NCBI GenBank assembly: GCA_025800105.1
Contig: JAOXSG010000100.1
Location: 1 to 39,381 of the forward strand
Direction of reading: 5' to 3'
DNA: 39,381 bases
Source of the DNA: Cohaesibacter sp.
GTDB taxonomy: Bacteria; Pseudomonadota; Alphaproteobacteria; Rhizobiales; Cohaesibacteraceae
Shown here: piece by piece, positions 25,088 to 33,480 of the stretch
Numbering within the stretch: the first letter of the stretch is position 1
Layout: each line of letters begins with the position of its first letter
Notes under the pieces: model-generated
Databases searched by the model: none
Seen by the model: only the letters and a program-made list of their open reading frames with translations
What the model was told of the DNA's origin: nothing
Made by a program: the position numbers and the translations under genes

Positions 25088-27943
25088 ATGGCAAAATTAT
25101 TTGATTACCTGACTGGGCGCTCTTCTGCATCACGTCATCAGAAACAATATGATGCCATGGTTCATCTGATTGAAAGTGAATTTGATGACGCCTATTATCA
25201 AACGCAAGACAATATCCCTGCGCTCGATAAAAAGGGTCTCATTCGCCATTATCTTGACCAAGGGGCGCATGAGGGCAAGAATCCAGCGCCCTGGTTTTCT
25301 ACCAAAGGTTATTTGAAAACCTATCCAGATATTGCAGCTTCTGGCGTCAATCCTTTTTACCATTATCTGAAATGGGGAAAGCAAGAGGGACGAGAGGCAA
25401 ATAATATAGAAGCCTCACAAAGCCTGTCTCTTATGATGCACCATATGGATTTGGATTATTATCGAGATCTGGCCGATCTGCCAAATCACAATCCTAAAGA
25501 GCTGGTTGAGCATTTTGATCAAGTTGGCGTGGAAAAAGGGTTGAGCCCAACCCCTTGGTTCTCGCCTGCTTTTTATCTGGATAAAAATGCAGATGTTCGG
25601 GACCTGTCTATCAATCCGTTTTTTCATTATTTGAAATGGGGAAAGCAGGAAGGACGCGCCACCAACAGGCGACAATTTGATGGCTATGTCAGCGATGAGG
25701 CCCAACAAGCCTTGATTGCCCCTCACTTTATTCCAGCTTTTTATCTGCATCAGATTGGCCGACCTTTAGAAGATCCGCTCACACATTTTTGTCATATTGG
25801 ATGGAAAAAAGGACTGGATCCAAATCCAGATTTCTCAACGCGCTATTATCTTGATCATAATCCAGATATTCGCGCATTGGAGCTCAATCCCTATTTTCAT
25901 TATTTGCAAACCGGCTATCTGGAAGGCCGCCCCTCCAAAGCCTCCACACAGGCTTTTCCAGCATTGTCTCATGACGAAACAGAGACAAAAGCATCAAAGG
26001 CCCCTCATACAGCCCTGATTGCCCAAATTCACAATCAGGCGGATATCCTGAGCGCATTTGCCAATCATGCCTTGGCGCTGTTTGACACTATTATACTGGT
26101 TGATCATGCCAGCATGGATCAAAGTGCTGATTTGATTGAAACCTTGTCTAAATCTCATTCGACAATACAGCATTATAAGGTCACCGATCCCTCTATTCCA
26201 TATGACGATGTTCTCAATTACATTGTTCAGGATTGCGAAATATTGCAGTCCGCTGACTGGTTATTCACTCTCAATGCAGATGATTTCCTGCCCTTTGCCA
26301 GCAAAAAGGATTTTGTCAGATTCCTAAGCGATCTCTCAGATCATCCTCTCATCAGTCTTAAGCAAAAAACGATTATCCCTCATACCTATTGGGATTATGC
26401 TGTGACAGATTGGCAAAACACCTCTTTTTATATTCCAAAAACAGGACAGGACAAACTTTACCACGCTGTACAGCTGAAGAAGTTATCTCTCGAAAATCGT
26501 TGGATGAATGCAAAAGGTGGCACCATTTCGACAGCAAAAGGTATGGATCCGCTCACCGCCTATCAAAGCAATGCCGTCATTTTTCATCTGCCCGTTCGCT
26601 CTGCCATGCAGCTGTCTCTCGCGCTTGATTCAGCCTTGATTGAGACGTTGAACAAAAACAGCAAAGGGCAAGACACGGATTGGGCGATGACTTTGGAGCA
26701 TTGCTCCAATCTGAAAGCAATGCATACAGATCTTCTCAACGGGATTGCCTATGGCCTTGGCCAAAATCATGAGAAAGCTGGCCCGATCACGCAAGAGGAA
26801 CTGGTAACAGCAGGCTATCACTGCCGCCCTCTTCCCAGTGCTTTCTTGCCCTCTCTGTCCCTCTTTGACAATGCATTGCCCTCCCCTGTCGCCCCTCATG
26901 CCATAAGAGCACAGAGAGAACCTGCAAAAGACAAGAGCGAAGGTGGAGCAGCCCCTGTTGCCCTGATCAAAAATACAGACAATTGCCTGCTGCGTGATGC
27001 TCAAGCAAAAGCCGCCATTTATGAAAGCCTGCCAGAGCGATCAAAGTCCGAGCGCTCATACTTGCTGGAAACGATCCCCTCTCCTCTTGAATTGCTCAAA
27101 CAGCTACAAAAAGACAGCTATCTTGAAATCCGCAATTTGACGCCTTCTGCCTGGGCCGGGCATTTGCCATTCATGCTCACATTAAGTGGTCTGATCAAAC
27201 CAAGACGGTATGTGGAGCTGGGCACACATCATGGAGCCAGTTTCTTTGCTTATTGTCAGGCCAGTGCACGGGCTTTTCTCAAAACACAAGCCATTGCTAT
27301 TGATTGTTGGGAAGGCGATATTCATGCCGGGCATTATGACAATCATGTCTTTGATGATTTCAAGCAAATCATCGGTCAATATGAGGGCTTTGCCCGCTAT
27401 ATTCGCGGCTATTTTGATGATGCTGTTCATCAATTTGCCGATGGATCCATCGACCTTTTGCATATTGATGGCCTGCATACTTATCATGCTGTTAAAAATG
27501 ATTTTGAAACCTGGTTGCCCAAAATGTCTGCGGAAGGGCTGATCCTGTTCCATGATATTAACGTGCATGAACGGGATTTTGGCGTTTGGCAGCTTTGGGA
27601 AGAATTAAAAAGCCGCTATCCCTCTGCACAATTCCTCCATAGCCATGGATTGGGCATACTCTATGTTGGAACAGAAAAAGAATCTGGCATTAAAGCCATG
27701 GTTGACATGATGTCTGATCCGGCGCTGTCTTCACTTCTGCAAACCCATTTTGAATCTGTTGCTCAATTGAGCGTTGGCCTGGCCAATGCCAAAATAGAAA
27801 TCTCTGATCTGGTCCATCAGCATCAATTGCAAGATATGACCCATAAAGCATTGGGAGAAGCCAGAGAAAGAAACATCCTGTTGGAGCAAGAAAACAATCA
27901 GCTCAGACAACAGATAGCTTCCTTGCACACGCAAGAGACCTAG
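25088..27943 (+). CDS. Multidomain protein: adhesin-type repeats, GT2-like domain, methyltransferase, coiled coil
   Basis: 951 residues from the ATG at 25088 (AGGA eight bases upstream; an ATG three codons earlier lacks spacing). Residues about 25-285 hold repeats of the form YLxxNPDI...NPFxHYLxxGxxEGR (NPFYHYLKWGKQEGR, NPFFHYLKWGKQEGR, NPYFHYLQTGYLEGR). Residues 305-415 resemble a GT2 start (HTALIAQIHNQADIL, TIILVDHASMDQSADL, DWLFTLNADDF). Residues about 685-870 are a class I methyltransferase: RRYVELGTHHGASF (SAM loop), IAIDCWEGD, SIDLLHIDGLHTYHAVKNDF, LILFHDINVHE. The last 35 residues are a coiled coil (LEQENNQLRQQIASL). The stop codon TAG is formed by the end of a MITE-type repeat, so the natural tail may have been longer. 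A glycan-modifying or chain-capping role is inference. Confidence 0.8.
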   Translation: MAKLFDYLTGRSSASRHQKQYDAMVHLIESEFDDAYYQTQDNIPALDKKGLIRHYLDQGAHEGKNPAPWFSTKGYLKTYPDIAASGVNPFYHYLKWGKQEGREANNIEASQSLSLMMHHMDLDYYRDLADLPNHNPKELVEHFDQVGVEKGLSPTPWFSPAFYLDKNADVRDLSINPFFHYLKWGKQEGRATNRRQFDGYVSDEAQQALIAPHFIPAFYLHQIGRPLEDPLTHFCHIGWKKGLDPNPDFSTRYYLDHNPDIRALELNPYFHYLQTGYLEGRPSKASTQAFPALSHDETETKASKAPHTALIAQIHNQADILSAFANHALALFDTIILVDHASMDQSADLIETLSKSHSTIQHYKVTDPSIPYDDVLNYIVQDCEILQSADWLFTLNADDFLPFASKKDFVRFLSDLSDHPLISLKQKTIIPHTYWDYAVTDWQNTSFYIPKTGQDKLYHAVQLKKLSLENRWMNAKGGTISTAKGMDPLTAYQSNAVIFHLPVRSAMQLSLALDSALIETLNKNSKGQDTDWAMTLEHCSNLKAMHTDLLNGIAYGLGQNHEKAGPITQEELVTAGYHCRPLPSAFLPSLSLFDNALPSPVAPHAIRAQREPAKDKSEGGAAPVALIKNTDNCLLRDAQAKAAIYESLPERSKSERSYLLETIPSPLELLKQLQKDSYLEIRNLTPSAWAGHLPFMLTLSGLIKPRRYVELGTHHGASFFAYCQASARAFLKTQAIAIDCWEGDIHAGHYDNHVFDDFKQIIGQYEGFARYIRGYFDDAVHQFADGSIDLLHIDGLHTYHAVKNDFETWLPKMSAEGLILFHDINVHERDFGVWQLWEELKSRYPSAQFLHSHGLGILYVGTEKESGIKAMVDMMSDPALSSLLQTHFESVAQLSVGLANAKIEISDLVHQHQLQDMTHKALGEARERNILLEQENNQLRQQIASLHTQET

Positions 27944-27959
27944 GCTCAGGACCCATCAA
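27943..27959 (+). repeat. Solo inverted-repeat end of the MITE family, overlapping a stop codon
   Basis: GGCTCAGGACCCATCAA, preceded by TA, differs at one position from the inverted right end of the MITE at 22050-22066. The TA and first G are also the TAG stop of the 951-residue gene. No second end is found before the LysE gene. Confidence 0.7.
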
Positions 27960-27964
27960 AGGAC

Positions 27965-28001
27965 GATGCCCTTTTTGCAAGCGAAGCGAGAAAAGGGCAT
28001 C
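27965..28001. terminator. Hairpin between converging genes
   Basis: GATGCCCTTTT and AAAAGGGCATC form a perfect 11-bp stem (27965-27975 with 27991-28001) between the converging GT-methyltransferase and LysE genes. The A/T steps at the stem top and the lack of a clear T-run after it make it an atypical, possibly bidirectional, terminator. Confidence 0.5.
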
Positions 28002-28010
28002 TATCCCCTA

Positions 28011-28649
28011 TCACAAGCCCGCCCTGACTGAACGTATGATCATCCCAATACCAATCAAGCCAAAGATTGTGCCAAAGACGGCTTCACTGGTTTTTTGAAA
28101 GCGGACATATAATTGCCTGATACCGCCAACAGAAAATAACAGCCCATATCCGCCGTAAATTGCAAAGAGGATGAACGAGGAGCCACAGGCAAACAACAAT
28201 AATAAGGACAGGGACGTTGTTTGCCCGCCAACAAAGGTGGAAAGAGATGCCCATAAAAGGGCAACCTTTGGATTTGTCGCAGTCACCACAAGCCCATATC
28301 GCACATCCCGCCAAAGGCCCTCTCCTGTTTGAGGGGCAATTTCTCCAGATCCACCCGTTATAGCTGCGCGCCATCCCTTATAACCAAGCCATCCAAGATA
28401 TAGGCCGCCAACCAGCCCTAACACTCTTAGCAAAACAGGAAAGGCCTCAAACAGGGTTCCAAGCCCTAGTGCGGTTAGCATTGCCCAGCCAAATCCTCCA
28501 AGAGCGATGCCAAAGGCAACCAATAGAGCTGATCCCCGCCCAGACCCAAGACCGCGTGAGGCAACAGCGACCATGTTAGGGCCCGGAGAGAGTGCAGCGG
28601 CAGCAAGGGCGCTCCATGCCGCAAATATTGTGACCATAGCGTCAGTCAT
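28011..28649 (-). CDS. LysE/RhtB-family amino-acid exporter
   Basis: 212 residues, the normal family size. The start at 28649 gives MTDAMVTIFAAW with AGGA eight bases upstream; 30 more in-frame codons upstream look unlike the family. The N-terminal SPGPNMVAVASRGLGSGRGS is the LysE/RhtB signature. Five to six hydrophobic segments follow (ALLVAFGIALGGFGWAMLTA, VLGLVGGLYLGWLGYKGWRA), with VTATNPKVALLWASLSTFV in the middle. Members of this inner-membrane family export amino acids or related small molecules. It is divergent from the ArsR-type regulator at 28781 and unrelated to the surface cargo. Confidence 0.9.
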   Translation of the reverse strand: MTDAMVTIFAAWSALAAAALSPGPNMVAVASRGLGSGRGSALLVAFGIALGGFGWAMLTALGLGTLFEAFPVLLRVLGLVGGLYLGWLGYKGWRAAITGGSGEIAPQTGEGLWRDVRYGLVVTATNPKVALLWASLSTFVGGQTTSLSLLLLFACGSSFILFAIYGGYGLLFSVGGIRQLYVRFQKTSEAVFGTIFGLIGIGMIIRSVRAGL

Positions 28650-28745
28650 TTTCATCATCCTGCAATAAGGTAATAAGCCAAAAATCCAAAGCAGGCAGCC
28701 AACCTTCTGACAGCCCTCTTTTGTGATTTTCCAGACCATAGCCCA

Positions 28746-28774
28746 TTGTCAGACATCAATGCTTCGACTAGGCT
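28746..28774 (+). promoter_or_regulatory. Candidate promoter giving a leaderless regulator mRNA
   Basis: TTGTCA (28746-28751), 17-base spacer, TAGGCT (28769-28774). Transcription would start at about 28781, which is the A of the ATG of the ArsR-type gene. That gene has no ribosome site, so a leaderless message is plausible. Confidence 0.4.
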
Positions 28775-28780
28775 CGAACT

Positions 28781-29461
28781 ATGAAAGATGGACCTGACAT
28801 AACCCGCATTGCCGCGCTCATCGGTGATCCTGCCCGGGCCAACATGCTGATCGCTTTATTGAGCGGCAAAGCCCTAACAGTGACCGAATTGTCCCAGGAA
28901 GCTGGCATTACCCTGCAAACCGCCAGTTCACATTTGGCAAAATTGGACGAGGGCGGTTTGCTGATCCCGCGCAAACAGGGTCGTCACAAATATTTTGCTC
29001 TTGCCAATGATGAAGTGGCCCATATTCTTGAAGCCCTGATGGGGCTGGCAGCAGGGTCGGGACATGTACGAAGCAGAACAGGGCCCCGCGATGCCGAGCT
29101 TAGAAAGGCTCGCATCTGCTATAACCATCTCGCAGGTCATAAGGGCATACAATTATATGATAGTCTTCTGCGCCAGCATTTTCTCACTATCAAGAATGAT
29201 GAACTGATATTGACGCAAATGGGGGCAAATTTTGTTCGTGATTTTGGCATTGATCTGGACGCTCTCCAAGCCAAGAAATCCCCATTATGTCGGGACTGTC
29301 TGGATTGGAGTGAACGGCGCTCACATCTTGCAGGCAATCTGGGACGAGCCTTGCTCACACAAATGGAAAATTTAGGCTGGATAAGCCGTGTTCCTAAAAC
29401 CCGAATTATACGCTTCACAAAGAGCGGACAAGCCGCATTTGATGCAACATTCCAGCCTTAA
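28781..29461 (+). CDS. ArsR-family winged-helix regulator with C-terminal extension
   Basis: 226 residues. Residues about 5-90 are an ArsR-type winged helix: IAALIGDPARANMLIALLSG, LTVTELSQEAGITLQTASSH (helix-turn-helix), LAKLDEGGLLIPRKQGRHKY (wing). The C-terminal 130 residues include RICYNHLAGHKGIQLYDSLL and a SPLCRDCLDWSERRSHLAG segment, an arrangement seen in longer ArsR-like regulators; the two Cys and nearby His could bind metal, though this is not shown. It is divergent from the LysE exporter and is therefore its likely regulator. Confidence 0.85.
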   Translation: MKDGPDITRIAALIGDPARANMLIALLSGKALTVTELSQEAGITLQTASSHLAKLDEGGLLIPRKQGRHKYFALANDEVAHILEALMGLAAGSGHVRSRTGPRDAELRKARICYNHLAGHKGIQLYDSLLRQHFLTIKNDELILTQMGANFVRDFGIDLDALQAKKSPLCRDCLDWSERRSHLAGNLGRALLTQMENLGWISRVPKTRIIRFTKSGQAAFDATFQP

Positions 29462-29506
29462 CAAGGTGCTCTATCGCAGATAAATATTTATCCCCCGACA
29501 CAAAAC

Positions 29507-30943
29507 CTATTCACGGGCATATTCATCTTCATAGCGCACGATATCATCTTCTCCGAGATAACTACCGGTTTGTACCTCAATCAAAACCATTGGGATCTGA
29601 CCTGGATTTTCCAAACGATGAACCTCACCAAGAGGAATATAAACAGACTGGTTCTCTGTCAGCAGCTTCACCTCATCCCCAATTGTGACTTTGGCCGTGC
29701 CTGCGACAACAATCCAGTGTTCAGAGCGGTGAAAATGACTTTGCAAACTAAGGGACCTGCCCGGTTTGACAATAATGCGCTTCACCTGAAAACGATCATC
29801 AAGAACCAATGTTTCAAAACATCCCCAAGGCCGATGATCAATTGGAAAAGCAACAGCTTGACGGGCTTGCTTTGCTTTCAGGCTGGAGACAGCTTTTTTC
29901 ACGTCTTGCGCCCGGCTCATATCAGCAACCAGAACGGCATCTGGCATAGCAATGGCCATGATATTGTCCAGACCAATGCCAACGACTTCCAGATTGGCAT
30001 GCTCGGAACGCAAAAGCGAATTTTTGCAATCGATTGAGGTTGAAGGACCGCTCAGAGACACATCATTCTCATCTTTTTCACTCTCACGCCAAACAGCATC
30101 CCAACCACCAAGATCGGACCAGCCAGCTGAGAAAGGCACAACCGAGAGATTGTCGGCTTTTTCCATGACAGCATAATCAATAGAAATAGAGTCAGCTTTG
30201 CCAAAAGCCTCCGCTTCTAAACGCAGAAAGCCAAGATCATGCTTGCTATGATCAATGGCAGGCTGAACAGCTTTGATCAAATCAGGGCAATGCGTTTTAA
30301 ACGCCTCAATGATGGTCTTGACCGAGAAAAGAAAAATCCCGGCATTCCAAAGATAATGACCAGAAGCCAGCATCTGTTTTGCCTTATCCTCATCCGGTTT
30401 TTCGACAAAGCAGGTCAGATCCATCGCTTGATTGCAGTCTTCACCCACGGATTCTTTTAATTGCAAATAGCCATAACCGGTTTCAGGATAAGTTGGTTTG
30501 ATGCCAAAAGTTACCATATTGCCCTTCAGAGCTGCATTGACAGCCAGATCAACGGCTTTTTGAAATGCATCACTATCTGGGATGATATGATCAGAAGGTG
30601 TGACCAGCATCAGGGCATCAGGATTTTCTTTATGCAACCATAAAGCCGCGGCCAGAATAGCCGGGGCTGTGTTGCGCCCCTCCGGCTCGATCAGGACAGC
30701 AGAGGGATCGATACCAATTTCGGCCAATTGTTCTGTCACAATGAAGCGAAAATCCGAATTGGTCAGGATGACAGGTTGCCCATATTTATGATCAGACATC
30801 AATTTTGCAGATGCCTGAAACATTGTTTCCTCTCCCATCAAAGGAACAAACTGTTTGGGATAAGACTTGCGTGACAAAGGCCAGAGTCTGGTCCCAGAGC
30901 CGCCACAAAGAAGAACGGGAGTGATCGCAACAGAATGAGTCAT
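29507..30943 (-). CDS. manC: Mannose-1-phosphate guanylyltransferase / mannose-6-phosphate isomerase
   Basis: 478 residues from the ATG at 30943; the open frame extends 47 codons further, but the family begins at about TPVLLCGGSGTRLWPLSRK. That pyrophosphorylase signature is followed by YPKQFVPLMGEETMFQ, EPEGRNTAPAILAAALW, VTPSDHIIPD, FVEKPDEDKA and WNAGIFLF. The C-terminal 110 residues are the type II isomerase cupin: RPWGCFETLVLDDRFQVKRI, KPGRSLSLQSHFHRSEHWIV and YIPLGEVHRLENPGQIP. It makes GDP-mannose, a donor for mannose, or for fucose and rhamnose after conversion. It stands alone, converging on the ArsR-type gene, without manB/pgm nearby. The ribosome site is weak. Confidence 0.95.
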   Translation of the reverse strand: MTHSVAITPVLLCGGSGTRLWPLSRKSYPKQFVPLMGEETMFQASAKLMSDHKYGQPVILTNSDFRFIVTEQLAEIGIDPSAVLIEPEGRNTAPAILAAALWLHKENPDALMLVTPSDHIIPDSDAFQKAVDLAVNAALKGNMVTFGIKPTYPETGYGYLQLKESVGEDCNQAMDLTCFVEKPDEDKAKQMLASGHYLWNAGIFLFSVKTIIEAFKTHCPDLIKAVQPAIDHSKHDLGFLRLEAEAFGKADSISIDYAVMEKADNLSVVPFSAGWSDLGGWDAVWRESEKDENDVSLSGPSTSIDCKNSLLRSEHANLEVVGIGLDNIMAIAMPDAVLVADMSRAQDVKKAVSSLKAKQARQAVAFPIDHRPWGCFETLVLDDRFQVKRIIVKPGRSLSLQSHFHRSEHWIVVAGTAKVTIGDEVKLLTENQSVYIPLGEVHRLENPGQIPMVLIEVQTGSYLGEDDIVRYEDEYARE

Positions 30944-31086
30944 GGGAGCATACCAATATACTTGTAAGCAAAGTGAAATCTCACAAAAAAGGTTATGCTC
31001 ATATACGGTGAGCCAAAGCAACAGCAAGTTGGCGCTTTTCTGACGGATTTGATGTTTAACCTTGTCTGGATTATATTTTTTCACTG

Positions 31087-31195
31087 GTTAACTTTAATGT
31101 TAATTATAACGTCAAAATTAACATTAATGATAATGTTAAAATTATATCTATCTTTTACATTATCATTAACGATATATTTACCGTTAATATATTAA
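31087..31195. promoter_or_regulatory. AT-rich inverted-repeat cluster upstream of parA (candidate centromere and/or operator)
   Basis: Three nested palindromes built on TTAAC/GTTAA: TTAATGTTAATT with AATTAACATTAA (31094-31105 and 31116-31127); TTAACATTA with TAATGTTAA (31118-31126 and 31131-31139); ATTAACG with CGTTAAT (31065+100 to +106, that is 31165-31171, and 31182-31188). GGTTAAC lies at 31086-31092. Partition loci commonly carry such arrays next to parA, where they serve as centromere or autorepression sites. Which of the two applies here is not known. Confidence 0.65.
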
Positions 31196-31219
31196 GGTGA
31201 AAGAAAACGGGACATCATC

Positions 31220-31951
31220 ATGTATGTAATTACCTTTGCCAATCCCAAAGGCGGCAGTGGCAAAACAACATCAGCGCTTCTGCTTGCCGAACAGATATTG
31301 CACGCACAGGCCAAAGTGGCGATTTTGGATTGTGACCCCAATCAGAACATTGTCCAATGGGGTGCCTTGCGCACAGAACAGGGAAGATCCCTTCCCTTTC
31401 ACATAGAGCCAGCTCCTTCTGAAGATGTGATTTTGGAAAAAATTGAGACCCTTGCCAATGATATTGATTATCTGGTGATTGATCTGGAAGGCACGGCGTC
31501 CCAGATCGTGACTTATGCCATCAGTCAATCTGATCTGGTTCTCATTCCCTTTGAGCCCACTCCAATGGAAGCAAGGCAAGCGGCACGAGCCGTCCAATTG
31601 GTGCGCAATGCAGGCCGTATGCTCAAACGCCATATTGCCCATGCTCTTCTCTTCACCCGTGTCAATGCCGCCTTTCAAACCAATGATGAAAAGGACGTCA
31701 GAAAAGAAACAACCGATAGCGATATTGCAATTCTCGATACCACAATTGTCAGACGGTCCGCTTTTACCAGAATTTTTCGCGAAGGCATGCTTTTGAGCGA
31801 ATTGCTGCAAGCTGCGCAAAAAGATGCTGAAGGGCGGACAAAATCCCAACAGGAAAGACTGCTCAAGCCTTTTGAAACTGCAACTGAGAATGCTCGCAAC
31901 TATGCGCAAGAAGTTGTCAAAGCCCTTCAAAGTGATGAGAAAGCAGCATGA
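31220..31951 (+). CDS. parA: ParA-family partition ATPase
   Basis: 243 residues. The deviant Walker A FANPKGGSGKTTSALLLAEQ at residues 7-26 is diagnostic. AILDCDPNQNIVQWG is Walker A', YLVIDLEGTAS is Walker B, and LVLIPFEPTPMEARQAARAV follows. There is no N-terminal helix-turn-helix, so it is a short (type Ib-like) ParA; repression would then fall to the partner protein. The last 30 residues are charged and helical. It overlaps the next gene by four bases (ATGA). With the upstream inverted-repeat cluster it forms the plasmid's segregation cassette. Confidence 0.93.
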   Translation: MYVITFANPKGGSGKTTSALLLAEQILHAQAKVAILDCDPNQNIVQWGALRTEQGRSLPFHIEPAPSEDVILEKIETLANDIDYLVIDLEGTASQIVTYAISQSDLVLIPFEPTPMEARQAARAVQLVRNAGRMLKRHIAHALLFTRVNAAFQTNDEKDVRKETTDSDIAILDTTIVRRSAFTRIFREGMLLSELLQAAQKDAEGRTKSQQERLLKPFETATENARNYAQEVVKALQSDEKAA

Positions 31952-32256
31952 GCTACGGATTCAACAAACCGGAACTGCCGGCAGATCCATCAATTACCTT
32001 GCCAGCCCCAAAGGCAGGCCGAAAAAGCAACAAACAGGCCGTTGCCAAAGCCCTTGATGCAGGAAAGAAATTGGGATTTGTCTCTAGAGAAACCCGATCG
32101 AGACGCCGCCCTGGCCCCAAACGCACCGAGCCACAGGGAAAGTTAACCCTGACCGGTCCGCAAAGAGTGATTGAGCGACTGCAAGCCTATGCCGACGATC
32201 TGGGCGGGGTGCCCTATTGGCAAGCCATTGAAAAATTGCTCGATGATCAACAATGA
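31948..32256 (+). CDS. Small ParB-like partner of ParA (candidate centromere-binding protein)
   Basis: 102 residues, translationally coupled to parA. The first 60 residues are basic and probably disordered (RSRRRPGPKRTEPQG), containing several Lys/Arg clusters. The last 40 form KLTLTGPQRVIERLQAYADD and VPYWQAIEKLLDD, which could be a ribbon-helix-helix unit: a short strand followed by two helices. Type Ib ParA proteins usually work with such small DNA-binding partners, so this is the expected centromere binder and repressor. I do not recognise the exact family. Confidence 0.7.
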   Translation: MSYGFNKPELPADPSITLPAPKAGRKSNKQAVAKALDAGKKLGFVSRETRSRRRPGPKRTEPQGKLTLTGPQRVIERLQAYADDLGGVPYWQAIEKLLDDQQ

Positions 32257-32271
32257 TAGCAAGCTCTTGAT

Positions 32272-33336
32272 CTATTGCTGTTTGAGGTAAGCTTTTCTGT
32301 AAGACAGGCATGGGGCTTCCAGAAAATGATAGCTGGCCCAGGAAAAGGGTATCATACATAAAAAACAGGGTAGGGCCATTAGCAAAATCAGATAGGGATT
32401 GTGAAGAGAAATCAAATAGCTATCGATCCATTGTGGCATGAGAAAAACAACAAAAAAATGTAAGAGATAAATAGAATAAGAATAGGTGCCTATTCTTGCA
32501 ATGAAGCGCGCCAGCCAGTGATTGCTCTGAATATTTTTGGCATCAAAATAGGCAATCACACTTGCATAGGTCAGCCCTTCCAATGTTGGGATAATGATCC
32601 AAAGCATCATATTGGATGGATAGAATGGCGACTTGAAAAACCCTCCCATCCAGTCAAACCCATACCAGAAGATCCCAAAAGACAGGGCAACCAGACCAAC
32701 AAGGGCGCCTTTATTGAGGAAATGAGAGCGAAGCCGGTAAAAGAGCAATCCCAATATGAATTGATCTGCGCGCCCCAGAATAGTCCAATAGCCAATGATC
32801 TGGACCTGATTTTCAATTGCGAAATACCAGACAATTCGAAAGACCAGAAAAAAGCCAAGAGCGAAAATCAGAGGCATATTTGATTGTCTGGACAGAGATA
32901 AAATGACGGGCAATAGCAAATAGAAATGCAACTCCACCGCAATAGACCATCCACCATTTGGCCAAACCGGTAAGACCAAACCGGAGATCAAGGTTTGCAG
33001 ATAAGCGGCAATAGACGCCCCATGATAAATTTCACGTATACCTATGATCGCAAAGACCAGAAGCAAAAGCGGGGCCAGACGTATCAATCTGTTCCAGAGA
33101 AAATAGCGCCAGATAACCTTTTTGCCATCCAGCAATTTGGCAAATAAATAGCCACTGAGCACCATAAAAATGGCCACGCCTGTATGCCCTTCAGTCAAAA
33201 AAGATAAGGGCAAGAGCAATGGATCTGAAAATTGCCCCTCTTTGAAATGGAAAAAATGCCAGCAAAAAACCAGAAAAGCAGCCAGTGCGCGAACCTGATC
33301 CAGCGTTTGATAATATTGACCACTTGAAGATTTCAT
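32272..33336 (-). CDS. Acyltransferase family 3 membrane protein (OafA-like)
   Basis: 354 residues with about ten hydrophobic segments. The N-terminus YQTLDQVRALAAFLVFCWHF carries the RALA and W-H pattern in which the His is thought catalytic. A GHTGVAIFMVLSGYLFAKLL segment follows, then WRYFLWNRLIRLAPLLLLVF with the usual arginine. WSIAVELHFYLLLPVIL is another family signature. These integral membrane proteins O-acylate (often acetylate) sugars of polysaccharides or lipids at the inner membrane. It probably decorates the glycan made by the neighbouring glycosyltransferases, which is inference. It converges on the partition gene with only 15 bases between stops. Confidence 0.9.
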   Translation of the reverse strand: MKSSSGQYYQTLDQVRALAAFLVFCWHFFHFKEGQFSDPLLLPLSFLTEGHTGVAIFMVLSGYLFAKLLDGKKVIWRYFLWNRLIRLAPLLLLVFAIIGIREIYHGASIAAYLQTLISGLVLPVWPNGGWSIAVELHFYLLLPVILSLSRQSNMPLIFALGFFLVFRIVWYFAIENQVQIIGYWTILGRADQFILGLLFYRLRSHFLNKGALVGLVALSFGIFWYGFDWMGGFFKSPFYPSNMMLWIIIPTLEGLTYASVIAYFDAKNIQSNHWLARFIARIGTYSYSIYLLHFFVVFLMPQWIDSYLISLHNPYLILLMALPCFLCMIPFSWASYHFLEAPCLSYRKAYLKQQ

Positions 33337-33480
33337 GAAGGGGTGCTGTCTTTCTTGATAGAATGAGAATGGGCCTTAAAGGGATTTGTTGCGCAAGAAT
33401 ATGAAATGACGCCCTAGGATTTGTTTTTAAACATATTTTTGTCCGAAAACCGCACACACTTTTCGGAAATATGCCCTAAC

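Noticed and set aside
29478-29491. Palindrome GATAAATATTTATC between the ArsR-type gene and manC as terminator
   Set aside because: No loop and no G+C stem; too weak to call, though it may be a protein-binding palindrome.
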